Below, one piece after another: positions 9,545-17,534 of a stretch of DNA of 64,000 nucleotides. The translations under genes were made by a program, and so were the position numbers. This DNA is from Rossellomorea aquimaris (GTDB lineage: Bacteria > Bacillota > Bacilli > Bacillales > Bacillaceae_B): positions 372,001-436,000 of the forward strand of contig NZ_JXZC01000002.1 in assembly GCF_000935355.1 (NCBI RefSeq), written 5' to 3'. Each line of letters opens with the position of its first letter. Positions within the stretch are counted from its first letter, which is position 1. The notes below the pieces were generated by a model. That model was not told where the DNA came from. It saw only the letters and a program-made list of their open reading frames with translations, and ran no database searches.

Positions 9545-10078
9545 TTATCGTTTCTCTCTTTTCTGACTCTCCATATACTTCTTCTCTTCCTTAGTCGACA
9601 GCAACCCTGTTGCTCTTCCGATATTCCCATTCCTCATTTTCCAAACAGCATTATGGTCGCCGACTGCATCTGAAAAGTCCCCTTCTTTCCATCTCACTAA
9701 AATTTCGTTGTAGGTTTGCTCATGTTTATATTTGTTAACCTCTAATTGTGAAAGCAAATAATCGATTCGTTCATCGGTAATCTCAAAGTATGACCATTTT
9801 TCATCTGCTTTTACCTTTTGATGACTCATGGCGTGTATGTATTGCTGAATCAGGTTTTCACTCAGCGGTGTCTTTACATTTTCCCCGAATGGATTTTCTT
9901 TACCCGTTTTGGTTTGTGGTGGAGTGGTTTCCACCCCGGCGGTTGAGACGACGTCCGTTAGGTTTGTATCTTCTGTTGTGCCGGTATTGTTTAAACTGCC
10001 TACGGCGATATACACCCCGATGGCCGTTAAGAGCAGGACGCTCCCCACTATGATGGTGAATGATTTTTTTCGTAGCAT
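9545..10078 (-). CDS. Membrane-anchored protein, DUF6241-like
   Basis: 177 residues. One N-terminal membrane helix (about 7-27), a polar Thr/Ser-rich linker, then a compact helical domain with MSHQKVKADEKW and ITDERIDYLLSQLE. These resemble the DUF6241 family found in Bacillus; that assignment is from memory. The topology suggests an anchored protein facing outward. AGGGGGAG lies 8 bases before the ATG. Function unknown; convergent with trhO and divergent from the MFS gene. Confidence 0.7.
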   Translation of the reverse strand: MLRKKSFTIIVGSVLLLTAIGVYIAVGSLNNTGTTEDTNLTDVVSTAGVETTPPQTKTGKENPFGENVKTPLSENLIQQYIHAMSHQKVKADEKWSYFEITDERIDYLLSQLEVNKYKHEQTYNEILVRWKEGDFSDAVGDHNAVWKMRNGNIGRATGLLSTKEEKKYMESQKREKR

Positions 10079-10289
10079 GTTGAAACTCCCCCTGTATGCT
10101 AGTTTCTGTAGTACTTTCTTCTAGGTGTTAGGCTAAATGTCCTGCAAGGACTTGTAAACGAATTGAAATACTACCATATTTTTCATTGATACTAAAGAGA
10201 TAGTCGCTAAGTTGGTTGTATTCTCAAATCAACTTCTATATAATTACTCAATGTTTGTAAATTGATTTCCAGTCTACATAAAGGGAGTT

Positions 10290-11465
10290 TTGATAGATTT
10301 GAAGAATCAGACGTGGTTGTCGGTTCAGTTCTTTGCGATTTTTTTCACTTGGGGAATTTTCATACCTTATTGGACAGCGTGGCTGGTGGAAAGTAAGGAC
10401 TTTTCCATTTCGGCTGCAAGTACGGTGATTGCGGTCGGGATGATTGCGCGGTCGTTTTCGAGCTTTTTCTTATTTCCGAAATTGAGTCAGACGGTTTCGT
10501 TGGGACGATTGTCTCGATGGCTAGTATTGATTTCCGGGGCTGCTTTGCTGTTGTTCCTGCCTATGAGTTCTTTCGGGATGATATTGGGATGTATGGTGTT
10601 ATTCAGCCTTGTTTATCCGATGCTGCTTCCGATGGTGGAGAGCATGGCGGCTGTGATGATGAAGGAAGATGGCATCGATTATGGACGGAGCCGTTCGTGG
10701 GGATCGATCGGGTATACGGTTGCACTGCTTGCGGTTGGATTCTTGACGTCACTCTTTACCGAGGGCGCAGTGATTTATCTGCTGTTCGGTGGAATTGTGG
10801 TCATACTGCTGTCATCCCTGGCTAAATTGCCTCGGTCCATGAGTGGGACCCGCGGTCAGGAGAAACTTTCGTATCGAGGATTGTTGAAGTCCCGTAAGTT
10901 TGTCTGGGCAATGGTAATCGTCGTACTGATTCAGGGAGCCCATGCTTCTTACTATAATTATGGTGTCCTTTATTTAAAGGAATTAGATGTTAGCGCCGTT
11001 TATATAGGTGTTATTTTAAATATTGCCGTGCTGTCTGAAATCCTGTTCTTTGCGTTTTCAGACCGGCTGTTGAAGGGCAAGAGCATTTCCGTCATGTTCA
11101 TGATCGCAGCAGGGGCCGCTGTGACGCGTTGGACGTTGCTGTTCCTATACCCTAGCGTCCCTGTATTTGTCTTTACCCAACTTTTTCACTCTTTAACCTT
11201 CGGATTGACACATTTTGCATTTATGCGGTTAATTTATGAAGAATTGGAGAGCAAGGATATCCCGGCTGCCCAGGGAGTGTATACATCACTGGGTATGGGA
11301 TTGAGTACCGCGATCCTGACGTTCATCGGTGGATTCCTGTATGATATCTCGCCTGGTTCCGCGTTCCTCGGAATGGCTATTGTGGTGGTTCCTTGTGTGT
11401 TGCTTGGTGGATGGATGTATTGGAAGTATGACCGTGTGGCGGATGGTGTTTTTTCATATAAATAG
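10290..11465 (+). CDS. MFS transporter, HcaT/3-phenylpropionate-permease-like
   Basis: About 391 residues with 12 predicted membrane segments. The N-terminal AIFFTWGIFIPYWTAWL and the central YGRSRSWGSIGY loop are typical of the MFS_1_like group that includes HcaT and nucleoside permeases. The substrate cannot be read. The start is uncertain: GGGAG at 10283-10287 is only 2 bases from TTG 10290 but 11 from TTG 10299, so either may be used. It stands alone and ends in a terminator. Confidence 0.83.
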   Translation: MIDLKNQTWLSVQFFAIFFTWGIFIPYWTAWLVESKDFSISAASTVIAVGMIARSFSSFFLFPKLSQTVSLGRLSRWLVLISGAALLLFLPMSSFGMILGCMVLFSLVYPMLLPMVESMAAVMMKEDGIDYGRSRSWGSIGYTVALLAVGFLTSLFTEGAVIYLLFGGIVVILLSSLAKLPRSMSGTRGQEKLSYRGLLKSRKFVWAMVIVVLIQGAHASYYNYGVLYLKELDVSAVYIGVILNIAVLSEILFFAFSDRLLKGKSISVMFMIAAGAAVTRWTLLFLYPSVPVFVFTQLFHSLTFGLTHFAFMRLIYEELESKDIPAAQGVYTSLGMGLSTAILTFIGGFLYDISPGSAFLGMAIVVVPCVLLGGWMYWKYDRVADGVFSYK

Positions 11466-11477
11466 AGTTATTTTTTG

Positions 11478-11511
11478 GACCGTTCAGGATGTTGATTCTG
11501 GGCGGTTTTTT
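11478..11511 (+). terminator. MFS gene terminator
   Basis: ACCGTTCAG pairs (with G-T pairs) with CTGGGCGGT, followed by a run of T. Confidence 0.75.
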
Positions 11512-11617
11512 TATGTGAAGATTTTGGTGTAGACTGCCCCTTTCTTAGTTCCTGATTGGTGATGATGGGTTTATGAGAAGGAAGTAATCTATAATGAGAG
11601 TTATTAATCTTATGTTG

Positions 11618-11644
11618 AATTAATTGATCCTCCCTGTCGAATTT
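11618..11644. repeat. 27-bp dispersed repeat, copy 1
   Basis: A 27-base sequence starting AATTAATTGATCC and ending GTCGAATTT is identical to 49111-49137 and nearly identical to 29673-29698. It lies between convergent genes. Confidence 0.75.
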
Positions 11645-11660
11645 CCTCGGAAATAACACA

Positions 11661-11690
11661 AAAAAAGCGCCCTGCTTAGGCAGGACGCTC
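11661..11690 (-). terminator. Terminator of LysM endopeptidase gene
   Basis: AGCGTCCTGC/GCAGGGCGCT stem with T run on the minus strand. Confidence 0.88.
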
Positions 11691-11697
11691 CATAACA

Positions 11698-12630
11698 TTA
11701 GTTAAATCTCTTATATCCGACAAACTTAGGATTCCAATACGTGTTGCTCAACTTCGAAATCGTCACACCACTGTCTGAGGCGTGGATGAATTCTCCGTTT
11801 CCAAGGTAGATTCCCATGTGGCTGATGCCGGCTTTGTATGTATTTTCGAAGAATACGAGATCCCCTGCTTTCGGGCTTGAGACGAAGGAAGATTTGCTAT
11901 AGTAGCCTTCTGTGTTGGTACGTGAAATTGATTGTCCCGCCTGGTTGAATACGTAGTAGATGAATCCGCTGCAGTCGAAGCCGGATGGTGATGTTCCGCC
12001 CCATGCGTATGGAGTTCCTACGTATTTCTTCGCAATGTCGACGACGTTTGAAGTAGGAGCAGGAGTTTGCGTTCCGCCATCAGACGTTCCTTTAATAGAA
12101 AGCTTTTGACCGACATAGATGTTATCAGAAGTTAATCCGTTCCATGATTTAATGGAAGAAACGCTTACATCATAGCGGATTGCGATATGTGATAGAGTGT
12201 CACCGGATTGGACCGTGTATGTACTGGATCCCGTTGGAGCTGTAGGCGTCGTGCTTGTACTTCCTGAAGAAACGATCAGCGTTTGACCAGGATAGATGAC
12301 ATCGCTCTTCAAGTTGTTCCATGCTCTAAGTTCAGCCAGATACACATCGAATTTGACACCGATTTTTGACAGGTAATCACCTGATTGGACGGTATAGGTT
12401 TTAGCAGACGTGCTTGTTGGCGCTGATACTTCAAGGACTTGGTTTACGTAGATCATGTCGGAGCTCAGGTTATTCCAGTTTTTCAGGTTTGAAACGGATG
12501 TATCATATTTATAAGCAATCACCGAAAGGGAATCCCCTGATTGTACGCGGTAAGATGCCGCTTCCGATGAATTGACAGCAACGGACGAAAGTAATGCAGC
12601 AGTAGTAAAGGCAATAATGGTTTTCTTCAA
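11698..12630 (-). CDS. LysM / NlpC-P60 D,L-endopeptidase (LytE/CwlS type)
   Basis: 310 residues. A signal peptide (1-25) is followed by three LysM modules (about 27-70, 78-121, 137-180; each with YxVQSGDxLSxI) that bind peptidoglycan glycan. Ser/Thr linkers separate them. A C-terminal NlpC/P60 domain (195-310) has GFDCSGF (catalytic Cys near 221) and SHMGIYLG plus FIHAS for the His residues. It cleaves the D-Glu-mDAP bond. Three LysM domains match B. subtilis LytE better than CwlS. Start TTG 12630 has AAAGGAG 8 bases upstream. Secreted and wall-associated; monocistronic. Confidence 0.92.
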   Translation of the reverse strand: MKKTIIAFTTAALLSSVAVNSSEAASYRVQSGDSLSVIAYKYDTSVSNLKNWNNLSSDMIYVNQVLEVSAPTSTSAKTYTVQSGDYLSKIGVKFDVYLAELRAWNNLKSDVIYPGQTLIVSSGSTSTTPTAPTGSSTYTVQSGDTLSHIAIRYDVSVSSIKSWNGLTSDNIYVGQKLSIKGTSDGGTQTPAPTSNVVDIAKKYVGTPYAWGGTSPSGFDCSGFIYYVFNQAGQSISRTNTEGYYSKSSFVSSPKAGDLVFFENTYKAGISHMGIYLGNGEFIHASDSGVTISKLSNTYWNPKFVGYKRFN

Positions 12631-13115
12631 AAAAATGTCTCCTTTATCGATAATGTCGAATTTTGTTGCTTGTCCATTATGGAGGAAGAAGACTGATATT
12701 TTAATAGGCTAAAATTCTTATATGAAGAAAAATAAGGAAGAAACCCCAGTGTAATAAGGTTTAGTAAATTATGGACTATTTTCCGTTATTGGTAAATCAA
12801 CTGGCTATTACATATGTTTAAATAGATAGGTGAAAGTCCTTAAATCGAAAATGAACCAGCTCATCCCCTACCTTACGCGCTTTAGAAATTTTTGGTTACG
12901 CTTCCATTCGTTAAATGACCACTTTATAGGTCTTTACTCTCTATTCTTTCCACTATTATTCACCCTTTCACCTTTCCTATGGACCAGTCAATCCCAGGTG
13001 GTCCCTCCCTATTACCCACTCCCCGATTTCATCAAGAAAATTCTGAATGACAAGACGATTTTAATAGATTAAAATAAGTAGAATTTATCTTTCTATAAAC
13101 AAGGGGCGGGTTGGA
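12631..13115. other. Divergent intergenic region without a recognised gene
   Basis: About 485 bp between the LysM endopeptidase and acyltransferase genes. An 80-codon open frame (12830-13072) is present, but its GTG lies inside the only candidate ribosome site and the protein looks random. Promoters for both flanking genes are expected here; no convincing -35/-10 pair was assigned. Confidence 0.5.
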
Positions 13116-14162
13116 TTGGCGGAGAAAATTAGGCTGTCAAACTTTGAATCTCTCAGGGTACTGTCGATGGTCATGATCGTCTTATTGCATTTCGGTACCT
13201 ATGGATTTTCAAAATATATCGCGATATCAGAGTTAAGCACGGTGAATCAATATCTATTCCATTTCATAAAGGTGCTTTGTATCGTCGGGGTCAATGTGTA
13301 TGTCTTGATCAGCGGGTATTTTTTATGTAAGTCACAATTCAAAATGAGCAAAGCGTTAAGGGTCGTGCGGGAAACGTTCATTTTTTCAGTTCTTATTTTT
13401 GCCGGATTGACGGTTTTACAGTTAACGGATGGGTCCTATACGAGCTTCATCAGGTCGGTATTCCCGGTGTATCTATCCACCTACTGGTTCATCACCGTGT
13501 ATATCGTATTATTCATGCTTTCACCTTATTTAAATATCTTGATCAATCAGTTATCAAAGAAAGATTACGGGAGATTTCTCTTCCTATTATTTATCATCAA
13601 TTGTGTATGGCAGTTCTTCCATCCCCTGGGGAGCTTCGGGGTGAACGGCGGCTATAGCATCGTGCATTTCATTTTCCTTTATTTGGTGGCGGGCTACTTA
13701 AGACACCATGGACAGTTTCTGTCTGGTTTCAGCAAACACTATTATTTAAGCGTTTACATATTATTGGGAGCCGTTACGGCCCTGGTCATACTGCGAGGGT
13801 GGGAATTACCATTTAAGCTGTTGTCGTATAACTCCCCTGTCATCGTGATAATGTCACTTGCGCTGTTCCTGTTCTTCTCGAGGCTAACGTTTGTATCAAA
13901 GCCGATCAACCTCATATCCGGATATGTGTTGGGGGTTTATTTGATCCATGAGCATCCGTTGATAAGGCAACGATTATGGAATAATGTGATGGAGTGGATG
14001 AGCACCGGGAATGAATCTTTATTGATTGTTCAATACCTGCTGTATGCGGTCGTGGTATTCGGAATTTGCCTGGGAATTTCGTATGTGGTTTATTCGATGA
14101 TCAATTATAAGACACTCTTGAAGAAAAAGGATCCGGTTAAAAAGGTGAAGATGGCCGGTTGA
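13116..14162 (+). CDS. Membrane acyltransferase, acyltransferase-3 family
   Basis: 348 residues with about ten membrane helices. The N-terminus NFESLRVLSMVMIVLLHFG carries the conserved Arg and His of the acyltransferase-3 (OafA/WecH) family. Further features are the YVLISGYFL and STYWFITVYIVL segments. Such enzymes O- or N-acylate extracellular polysaccharide or other envelope sugars. Start TTG 13116 has AAGGGGCGGG about 6 bases upstream. It stands alone; its glycan target is unknown. Confidence 0.88.
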   Translation: MAEKIRLSNFESLRVLSMVMIVLLHFGTYGFSKYIAISELSTVNQYLFHFIKVLCIVGVNVYVLISGYFLCKSQFKMSKALRVVRETFIFSVLIFAGLTVLQLTDGSYTSFIRSVFPVYLSTYWFITVYIVLFMLSPYLNILINQLSKKDYGRFLFLLFIINCVWQFFHPLGSFGVNGGYSIVHFIFLYLVAGYLRHHGQFLSGFSKHYYLSVYILLGAVTALVILRGWELPFKLLSYNSPVIVIMSLALFLFFSRLTFVSKPINLISGYVLGVYLIHEHPLIRQRLWNNVMEWMSTGNESLLIVQYLLYAVVVFGICLGISYVVYSMINYKTLLKKKDPVKKVKMAG

Positions 14163-14186
14163 TGGCATCCATATTGAAAGAGAGCA

Positions 14187-14217
14187 CGCCGGCTGGCAAT
14201 CAGCTGGCGTTTTTTTA
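14187..14217 (+). terminator. Acyltransferase terminator
   Basis: ACGCCGGCTG pairs with CAGCTGGCGT, followed by T7. Confidence 0.88.
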
Positions 14218-14247
14218 TTGGAATTTCATACGAATTGTCTGAAAGTG

Positions 14248-14292
14248 GTTTACACTTAGTAAAAACAGGTAAATTTACATATAAGTGTAAAC
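14248..14292. promoter_or_regulatory. Perfect 11-bp inverted repeat, candidate operator
   Basis: GTTTACACTTA (14248-14258) and its exact complement TAAGTGTAAAC (14282-14292) flank 23 bp, immediately before the ribosome site of the gene at 14310. The arms are long for a simple hairpin loop and look like two half-sites for a dimeric regulator. Which regulator is unknown. Confidence 0.55.
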
Positions 14293-14309
14293 TATTTAGG
14301 AGGGGTACT

Positions 14310-14561
14310 TTGGAAATCTTGATGTATTTGTTTAATATTCTAATCGCTGTTTATTTGTTTGTGGATGCCAAAAAGCATGGGAAAAATCCATGGTTATGGG
14401 GGATTCTTGGACTGCTGTTCAGTTTCATCACATTAGGGATCTACTGGATCATAACGGGCAAGAAGCTTTTGGGATGGTTGATCCTCATCGCCTATGTCAT
14501 CTGGATCATACTAGGGATTATCGGGGTAGTGGCATTCGGTTTGTTCGAAGCTCTGAGTTAA
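14310..14561 (+). CDS. Small membrane protein of unknown function
   Basis: 83 residues starting at TTG 14310, with AGGAGGGG at 14299-14305. Two or three hydrophobic segments surround the motif DAKKHGKNPWLWGILGLLFS, a pattern common in small Bacillus membrane proteins that are probably integral to the cytoplasmic membrane. An upstream longer frame from 14235 is not used because it runs through the inverted repeat. Expression is probably controlled by the inverted repeat at 14248-14292. No function can be assigned. Confidence 0.75.
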   Translation: MEILMYLFNILIAVYLFVDAKKHGKNPWLWGILGLLFSFITLGIYWIITGKKLLGWLILIAYVIWIILGIIGVVAFGLFEALS

Positions 14562-14579
14562 ATTTGATGATGTAAATAT

Positions 14580-14608
14580 ATCTGCTTTGTATGGCAGATG
14601 TCTTTTTT
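14580..14608 (+). terminator. Terminator-like hairpin
   Basis: ATCTGC pairs with GCAGAT and is followed by a T-rich stretch, separating the two small membrane genes. Confidence 0.65.
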
Positions 14609-14630
14609 ACAACCCGAAAGGAGGCTCCAT

Positions 14631-14873
14631 ATGTGGGAAGGACATACGGAGAAGGTCGATAAAGGTTTTGAACTGATTTATTTCAGACTAACTTATAGAA
14701 GGAAAATGATTCGGACCCTTTGGATGACCCTGCTTTTCCCTGTTTTGTATTTTCTACTAAGATTTATGGGCCTGGACCTTTTTTATACGTGGATCTTTAT
14801 GGCGGCCTTCTTGCTTGGTCATGTTGCACAGATCGCTTATAACTATTATATGTGGAATAAGTATGAGAAATAG
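14631..14873 (+). CDS. Small two-helix membrane protein
   Basis: 80 residues. Start ATG 14631 has AAAGGAGG 8 bases upstream, which rules out the earlier in-frame ATG at 14598. A polar N-terminus (WEGHTEKVDKGFELIYFRL) is followed by Arg/Lys and two hydrophobic helices (about 30-50 and 52-72). Both ends are predicted to be in the cytoplasm. I do not recognise the family. It lies between two terminator-like hairpins, so it may be its own transcription unit. Confidence 0.72.
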   Translation: MWEGHTEKVDKGFELIYFRLTYRRKMIRTLWMTLLFPVLYFLLRFMGLDLFYTWIFMAAFLLGHVAQIAYNYYMWNKYEK

Positions 14874-14970
14874 TGAAATAGATACTTAATTCTTACTGAA
14901 AACTCCTGCCTTTGTGGAATTTAATACAATGAGGGAGTTGACGTTAAAGGATATATGGTGGATTGCAGGG

Positions 14971-14996
14971 AAAGAGTCATTATTGGCTCTTTTTTT
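14971..14996 (+). terminator. Terminator after small membrane gene
   Basis: AAAGAGTCA pairs with TGGCTCTTT, followed by a T run. Confidence 0.7.
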
Positions 14997-15006
14997 GGTC
15001 TTCACT

Positions 15007-15423
15007 TCACTTCATCCTGTGTAATTCGATATTTTCAAATTTCCCGTTCCAACGCACCTTTACAATTACGACCTCTCCCTTATTGGTTCTGTCTCTATTT
15101 TTCGATCCACCCTGAATAAAAAAACGTTTTGTTTTTAGTGGCTGATCAAATGTTGATGTAACACTAGCCTGATCGACGGTTGATTGAAAAGAGTAGGACA
15201 ATAATCCGGTTGTTGCCAACTCTTCGATCGGTCCTTTATACGTTACGATGAGTTCATCCTCAACTTCGTTGAAAGGAGCAGTTTCACCGGTCCCTCGCTC
15301 TTTGTACTCTGCTTCCCAATACTCACTCTCACCAGTAAAAGTATATTCGTAATTGGTTGTTTCACTTGATGTGCACCCGGAAAGAAAGATGCAAAATAAA
15401 ACGCCACTCAACCATTTCTTCAA
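15007..15423 (-). CDS. Small lipoprotein of unknown function
   Basis: About 138 residues. A signal peptide ends in lipobox FLSGCTSS, so the product should be membrane-anchored outside. The mature part has beta-type alternation (NYEYTFTGESEYWEAEY) without a domain I can name. The likely start is TTG 15423, with GAGGAG 9 bases upstream; the longer frame from 15447 begins inside Glu-rich codons that are really the ribosome site. Monocistronic and convergent with the small membrane gene. Confidence 0.72.
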   Translation of the reverse strand: MKKWLSGVLFCIFLSGCTSSETTNYEYTFTGESEYWEAEYKERGTGETAPFNEVEDELIVTYKGPIEELATTGLLSYSFQSTVDQASVTSTFDQPLKTKRFFIQGGSKNRDRTNKGEVVIVKVRWNGKFENIELHRMK

Positions 15424-15550
15424 TGCTCCATACTCCTCTTCTTCCATTAGTACTTACATACATCTATTCAATTTTAAGTATCGCAAACCAATAGAGTTAT
15501 TTCAATTCCCTCCTCAAAATCACATAAATGAAAACGGCTACACTTTTCCA

Positions 15551-15579
15551 TTGACAACTTGTATATACATGAATACAAT
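15551..15579 (+). promoter_or_regulatory. Sigma-A promoter of treP with TreR operator 1 in the spacer
   Basis: TTGACA (15551-15556), a 17-bp spacer and TACAAT (15574-15579). The spacer holds TTGTATATACAT (15559-15570), matching the TreR-type palindrome TTGTATATACAA except at the last base. A repressor there would block RNA polymerase directly. Confidence 0.8.
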
Positions 15580-15590
15580 AAAACTATATC

Positions 15591-15602
15591 TTGTATATAC
15601 AA
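15591..15602. promoter_or_regulatory. TreR operator 2
   Basis: TTGTATATACAA is a perfect palindrome 32 bp downstream of operator 1, in the treP leader. Identity is inferred from the repeat pattern and the treR gene in the window. Confidence 0.78.
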
Positions 15603-15618
15603 CAAGACCCCTATTGAA

Positions 15619-15632
15619 TGAAAGCGTTTCGT
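15619..15632 (+). promoter_or_regulatory. cre-like box in treP leader
   Basis: TGAAAGCGTTTCGT matches the cre consensus at most positions (the 3' end differs). It lies downstream of the treP promoter, where CcpA bound to DNA would act as a roadblock under glucose. Confidence 0.6.
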
Positions 15633-15782
15633 ATTATCGCAAGTTTTTTACGAAAGCATAGTGAGAAGCGTTTTTCACATACTATTTAGGGGAATTCCAT
15701 TAATAGAAATGAAAGCGGGTTCAAGACAACTTTCGACATTATTCGAGAGTTGCCATGCACCATCACTAAGGGAGGGAATTTC

Positions 15783-17198
15783 ATGAGCGTGAAACGTGAA
15801 GACGTTCTGGAAATCATTGAAGCGATTGGCGGCAAGGATAATATCCGCACGGCCACTCATTGTGTGACTCGTCTTCGGCTGGTACTGAATGATGAGAAGA
15901 AAGTGGATAAAGAAAGATTAGAGGCAATTGATCTTGTGAAGGGTTCATTCTCTTCCAACGGTCAGTTCCAGGTTGTCATAGGACAAGGTCTTGTAAATAA
16001 AGCGTATCAAATTTTAGCAGAGGAAACGGGGATCGAGCATGCATCCAAGCAGGATGTGAAAGATGCCGCTACTCAAAACTTGAATCCATTACAGCGTGCG
16101 ATCAAGGTACTGGCGGATATCTTCATCCCGATCCTGCCTGCGATCGTAACGGCCGGTTTGTTGATGGGTCTGAATAATATTTTGACCGGGCCGGGGATTT
16201 TCTATGATGAGAAATCGGTCATCGATGTTCATAAGCAATGGGCAGATTTCGCATCGATCATCAACTTGATTGCCAACACGGCCTTTGTATTCTTGCCCGG
16301 ATTGATCGGTTGGTCAGCGGTCAAGCGTTTTGGCGGAAGTCCATTACTCGGTATTGTTCTAGGTCTTATGCTTGTTCATCCGGACTTACTAAACGCTTGG
16401 TCTTATGCAAGTGCAGAAAAGATTCCTACGTGGAACCTTTTCGGATTTGAAGTCGACAAGATCGGGTATCAAGGACAAGTCCTGCCGATTCTATTCGCTT
16501 CCTATCTATTAGCGAAAATTGAAATGTTCCTGGATAAGAGAGTTCATGATTCCATCAAGCTATTGGTAGTAGCGCCAGTTGCACTCTTGATTACTGGATT
16601 TGCTTCATTCATCTTGATCGGACCGGTTACATTCTTCATCGGTAACTTATTAACAGACGGTGTGGTTTGGGTATTCGACTCTGCTTCCTGGTTAGGTGGA
16701 TTGCTGTATGGTGGTCTGTATGCGGTTATGGTAATCACAGGTATGCACCATACCTTCCTTGCAGTCGACTTACAGCTCGTCGGAAGCCAAGGAGGAACAT
16801 TCCTATGGCCGATCCTTGCACTATCGAATATCGCACAAGGCTCAGCTGCCCTTGCGATGATGTTTGTAGCGAAGAAAGAAAACGAGAAGCTTCGTGGTCT
16901 GGCAGGTACATCTGCCATCTCGGCTTATTTAGGAATTACGGAACCGGCGATGTTCGGGGTTAACCTGCGCTACCGCTACCCATTCATCAGTGCCTTGATC
17001 GGTTCTGCCATCGGTGGTGTACTGTTAGCGATGACAGGTACAAAAGCATTCTCCATCGGTGTCGGTGGATTACCTGGATTCCTATCGATCATTCCTGAAT
17101 ACTGGCTATCATTCTTCATCGGAATGGCCATCTGTATCGTCGTACCATTCGTCCTGACAATGGTATGGTCAAAATTCAGCAAAAACGAAGCAGCCTAA
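15783..17198 (+). CDS. treP: Trehalose PTS permease, EIIBC
   Basis: 471 residues, the size of B. subtilis TreP. An N-terminal EIIB domain (1-90) has ATHCVTRLRL with the phosphorylated Cys. The EIIC part (about 105-470) has ten or so helices and the motif GITEPAMFGVN, typical of the glucoside PTS group. It imports trehalose as trehalose-6-phosphate. It has no EIIA domain and so would borrow one from another PTS. Start ATG 15783 follows GGGAGGG; the frame from 15750 is too long. Controlled by TreR operators and a cre box. Confidence 0.96.
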   Translation: MSVKREDVLEIIEAIGGKDNIRTATHCVTRLRLVLNDEKKVDKERLEAIDLVKGSFSSNGQFQVVIGQGLVNKAYQILAEETGIEHASKQDVKDAATQNLNPLQRAIKVLADIFIPILPAIVTAGLLMGLNNILTGPGIFYDEKSVIDVHKQWADFASIINLIANTAFVFLPGLIGWSAVKRFGGSPLLGIVLGLMLVHPDLLNAWSYASAEKIPTWNLFGFEVDKIGYQGQVLPILFASYLLAKIEMFLDKRVHDSIKLLVVAPVALLITGFASFILIGPVTFFIGNLLTDGVVWVFDSASWLGGLLYGGLYAVMVITGMHHTFLAVDLQLVGSQGGTFLWPILALSNIAQGSAALAMMFVAKKENEKLRGLAGTSAISAYLGITEPAMFGVNLRYRYPFISALIGSAIGGVLLAMTGTKAFSIGVGGLPGFLSIIPEYWLSFFIGMAICIVVPFVLTMVWSKFSKNEAA

Positions 17199-17218
17199 TA
17201 AATAGAAAAAGAAAACAG

Positions 17219-17247
17219 TTGTAACAACTTGTATATACAAGTTAAAC
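17219..17247 (+). promoter_or_regulatory. Candidate treA promoter with TreR operator 3
   Basis: An 18-bp perfect palindrome AACTTGTATATACAAGTT lies at 17226-17243, 28 bp after treP stops. It sits between a weak -35 (TTGTAA, 17219-17224) and a weak -10 (TTAAAC, 17242-17247) with 17-bp spacing, copying the layout of the treP promoter. The operator is clear; the promoter is tentative. Confidence 0.6.
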
Positions 17248-17323
17248 TAAGGGGGACAAATCAATTCTAACCACTCACCTGCTTCTCAGGTTACGTGTGA
17301 TGGATGATTGTCTCCCTTTTTTT

Positions 17324-17414
17324 AGGGACGGACCTCCTGAAATCCTGTAGTGGTACGGGTTGGTCGTTCCCGAGGGTCAGATATCAGAAGAATATGTGTT
17401 GGAGGTCCGTCCCT
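17324..17414. repeat. Element with 14-bp perfect terminal inverted repeats
   Basis: AGGGACGGACCTCC (17324-17337) and GGAGGTCCGTCCCT (17401-17414) are exact complements enclosing 63 bp. A further single arm AGGTCCGTCCCT lies at 17493-17504, just before treA. The same arms occur at 6007-6034. Confidence 0.75.
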
Positions 17415-17534
17415 CTTGGCGGATCTTAAAATAGCAAAATCGCAGAAGAGTCATGTTTGACGGCCATGATTCTGTATGAGTGAAATCGATTGAGGTCCGT
17501 CCCTCAAAATTTAATCTAGGATGGTGTTTTAGGT

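Noticed and set aside
12830-13072. 80-codon open frame upstream of the acyltransferase gene
   Set aside because: The GTG start lies within the only purine-rich site, composition is not protein-like, and no family resemblance is seen.
15353-15661. 102-codon plus-strand frame across the tre control region
   Set aside because: It overlaps the opposite-strand lipoprotein gene start and the treP promoter/operators; no ribosome site.
15661-15678. Second cre box (GTGAGAAGCGTTTTTCAC) before treP
   Set aside because: The two halves are one base too long each for the cre consensus, so I did not annotate it.
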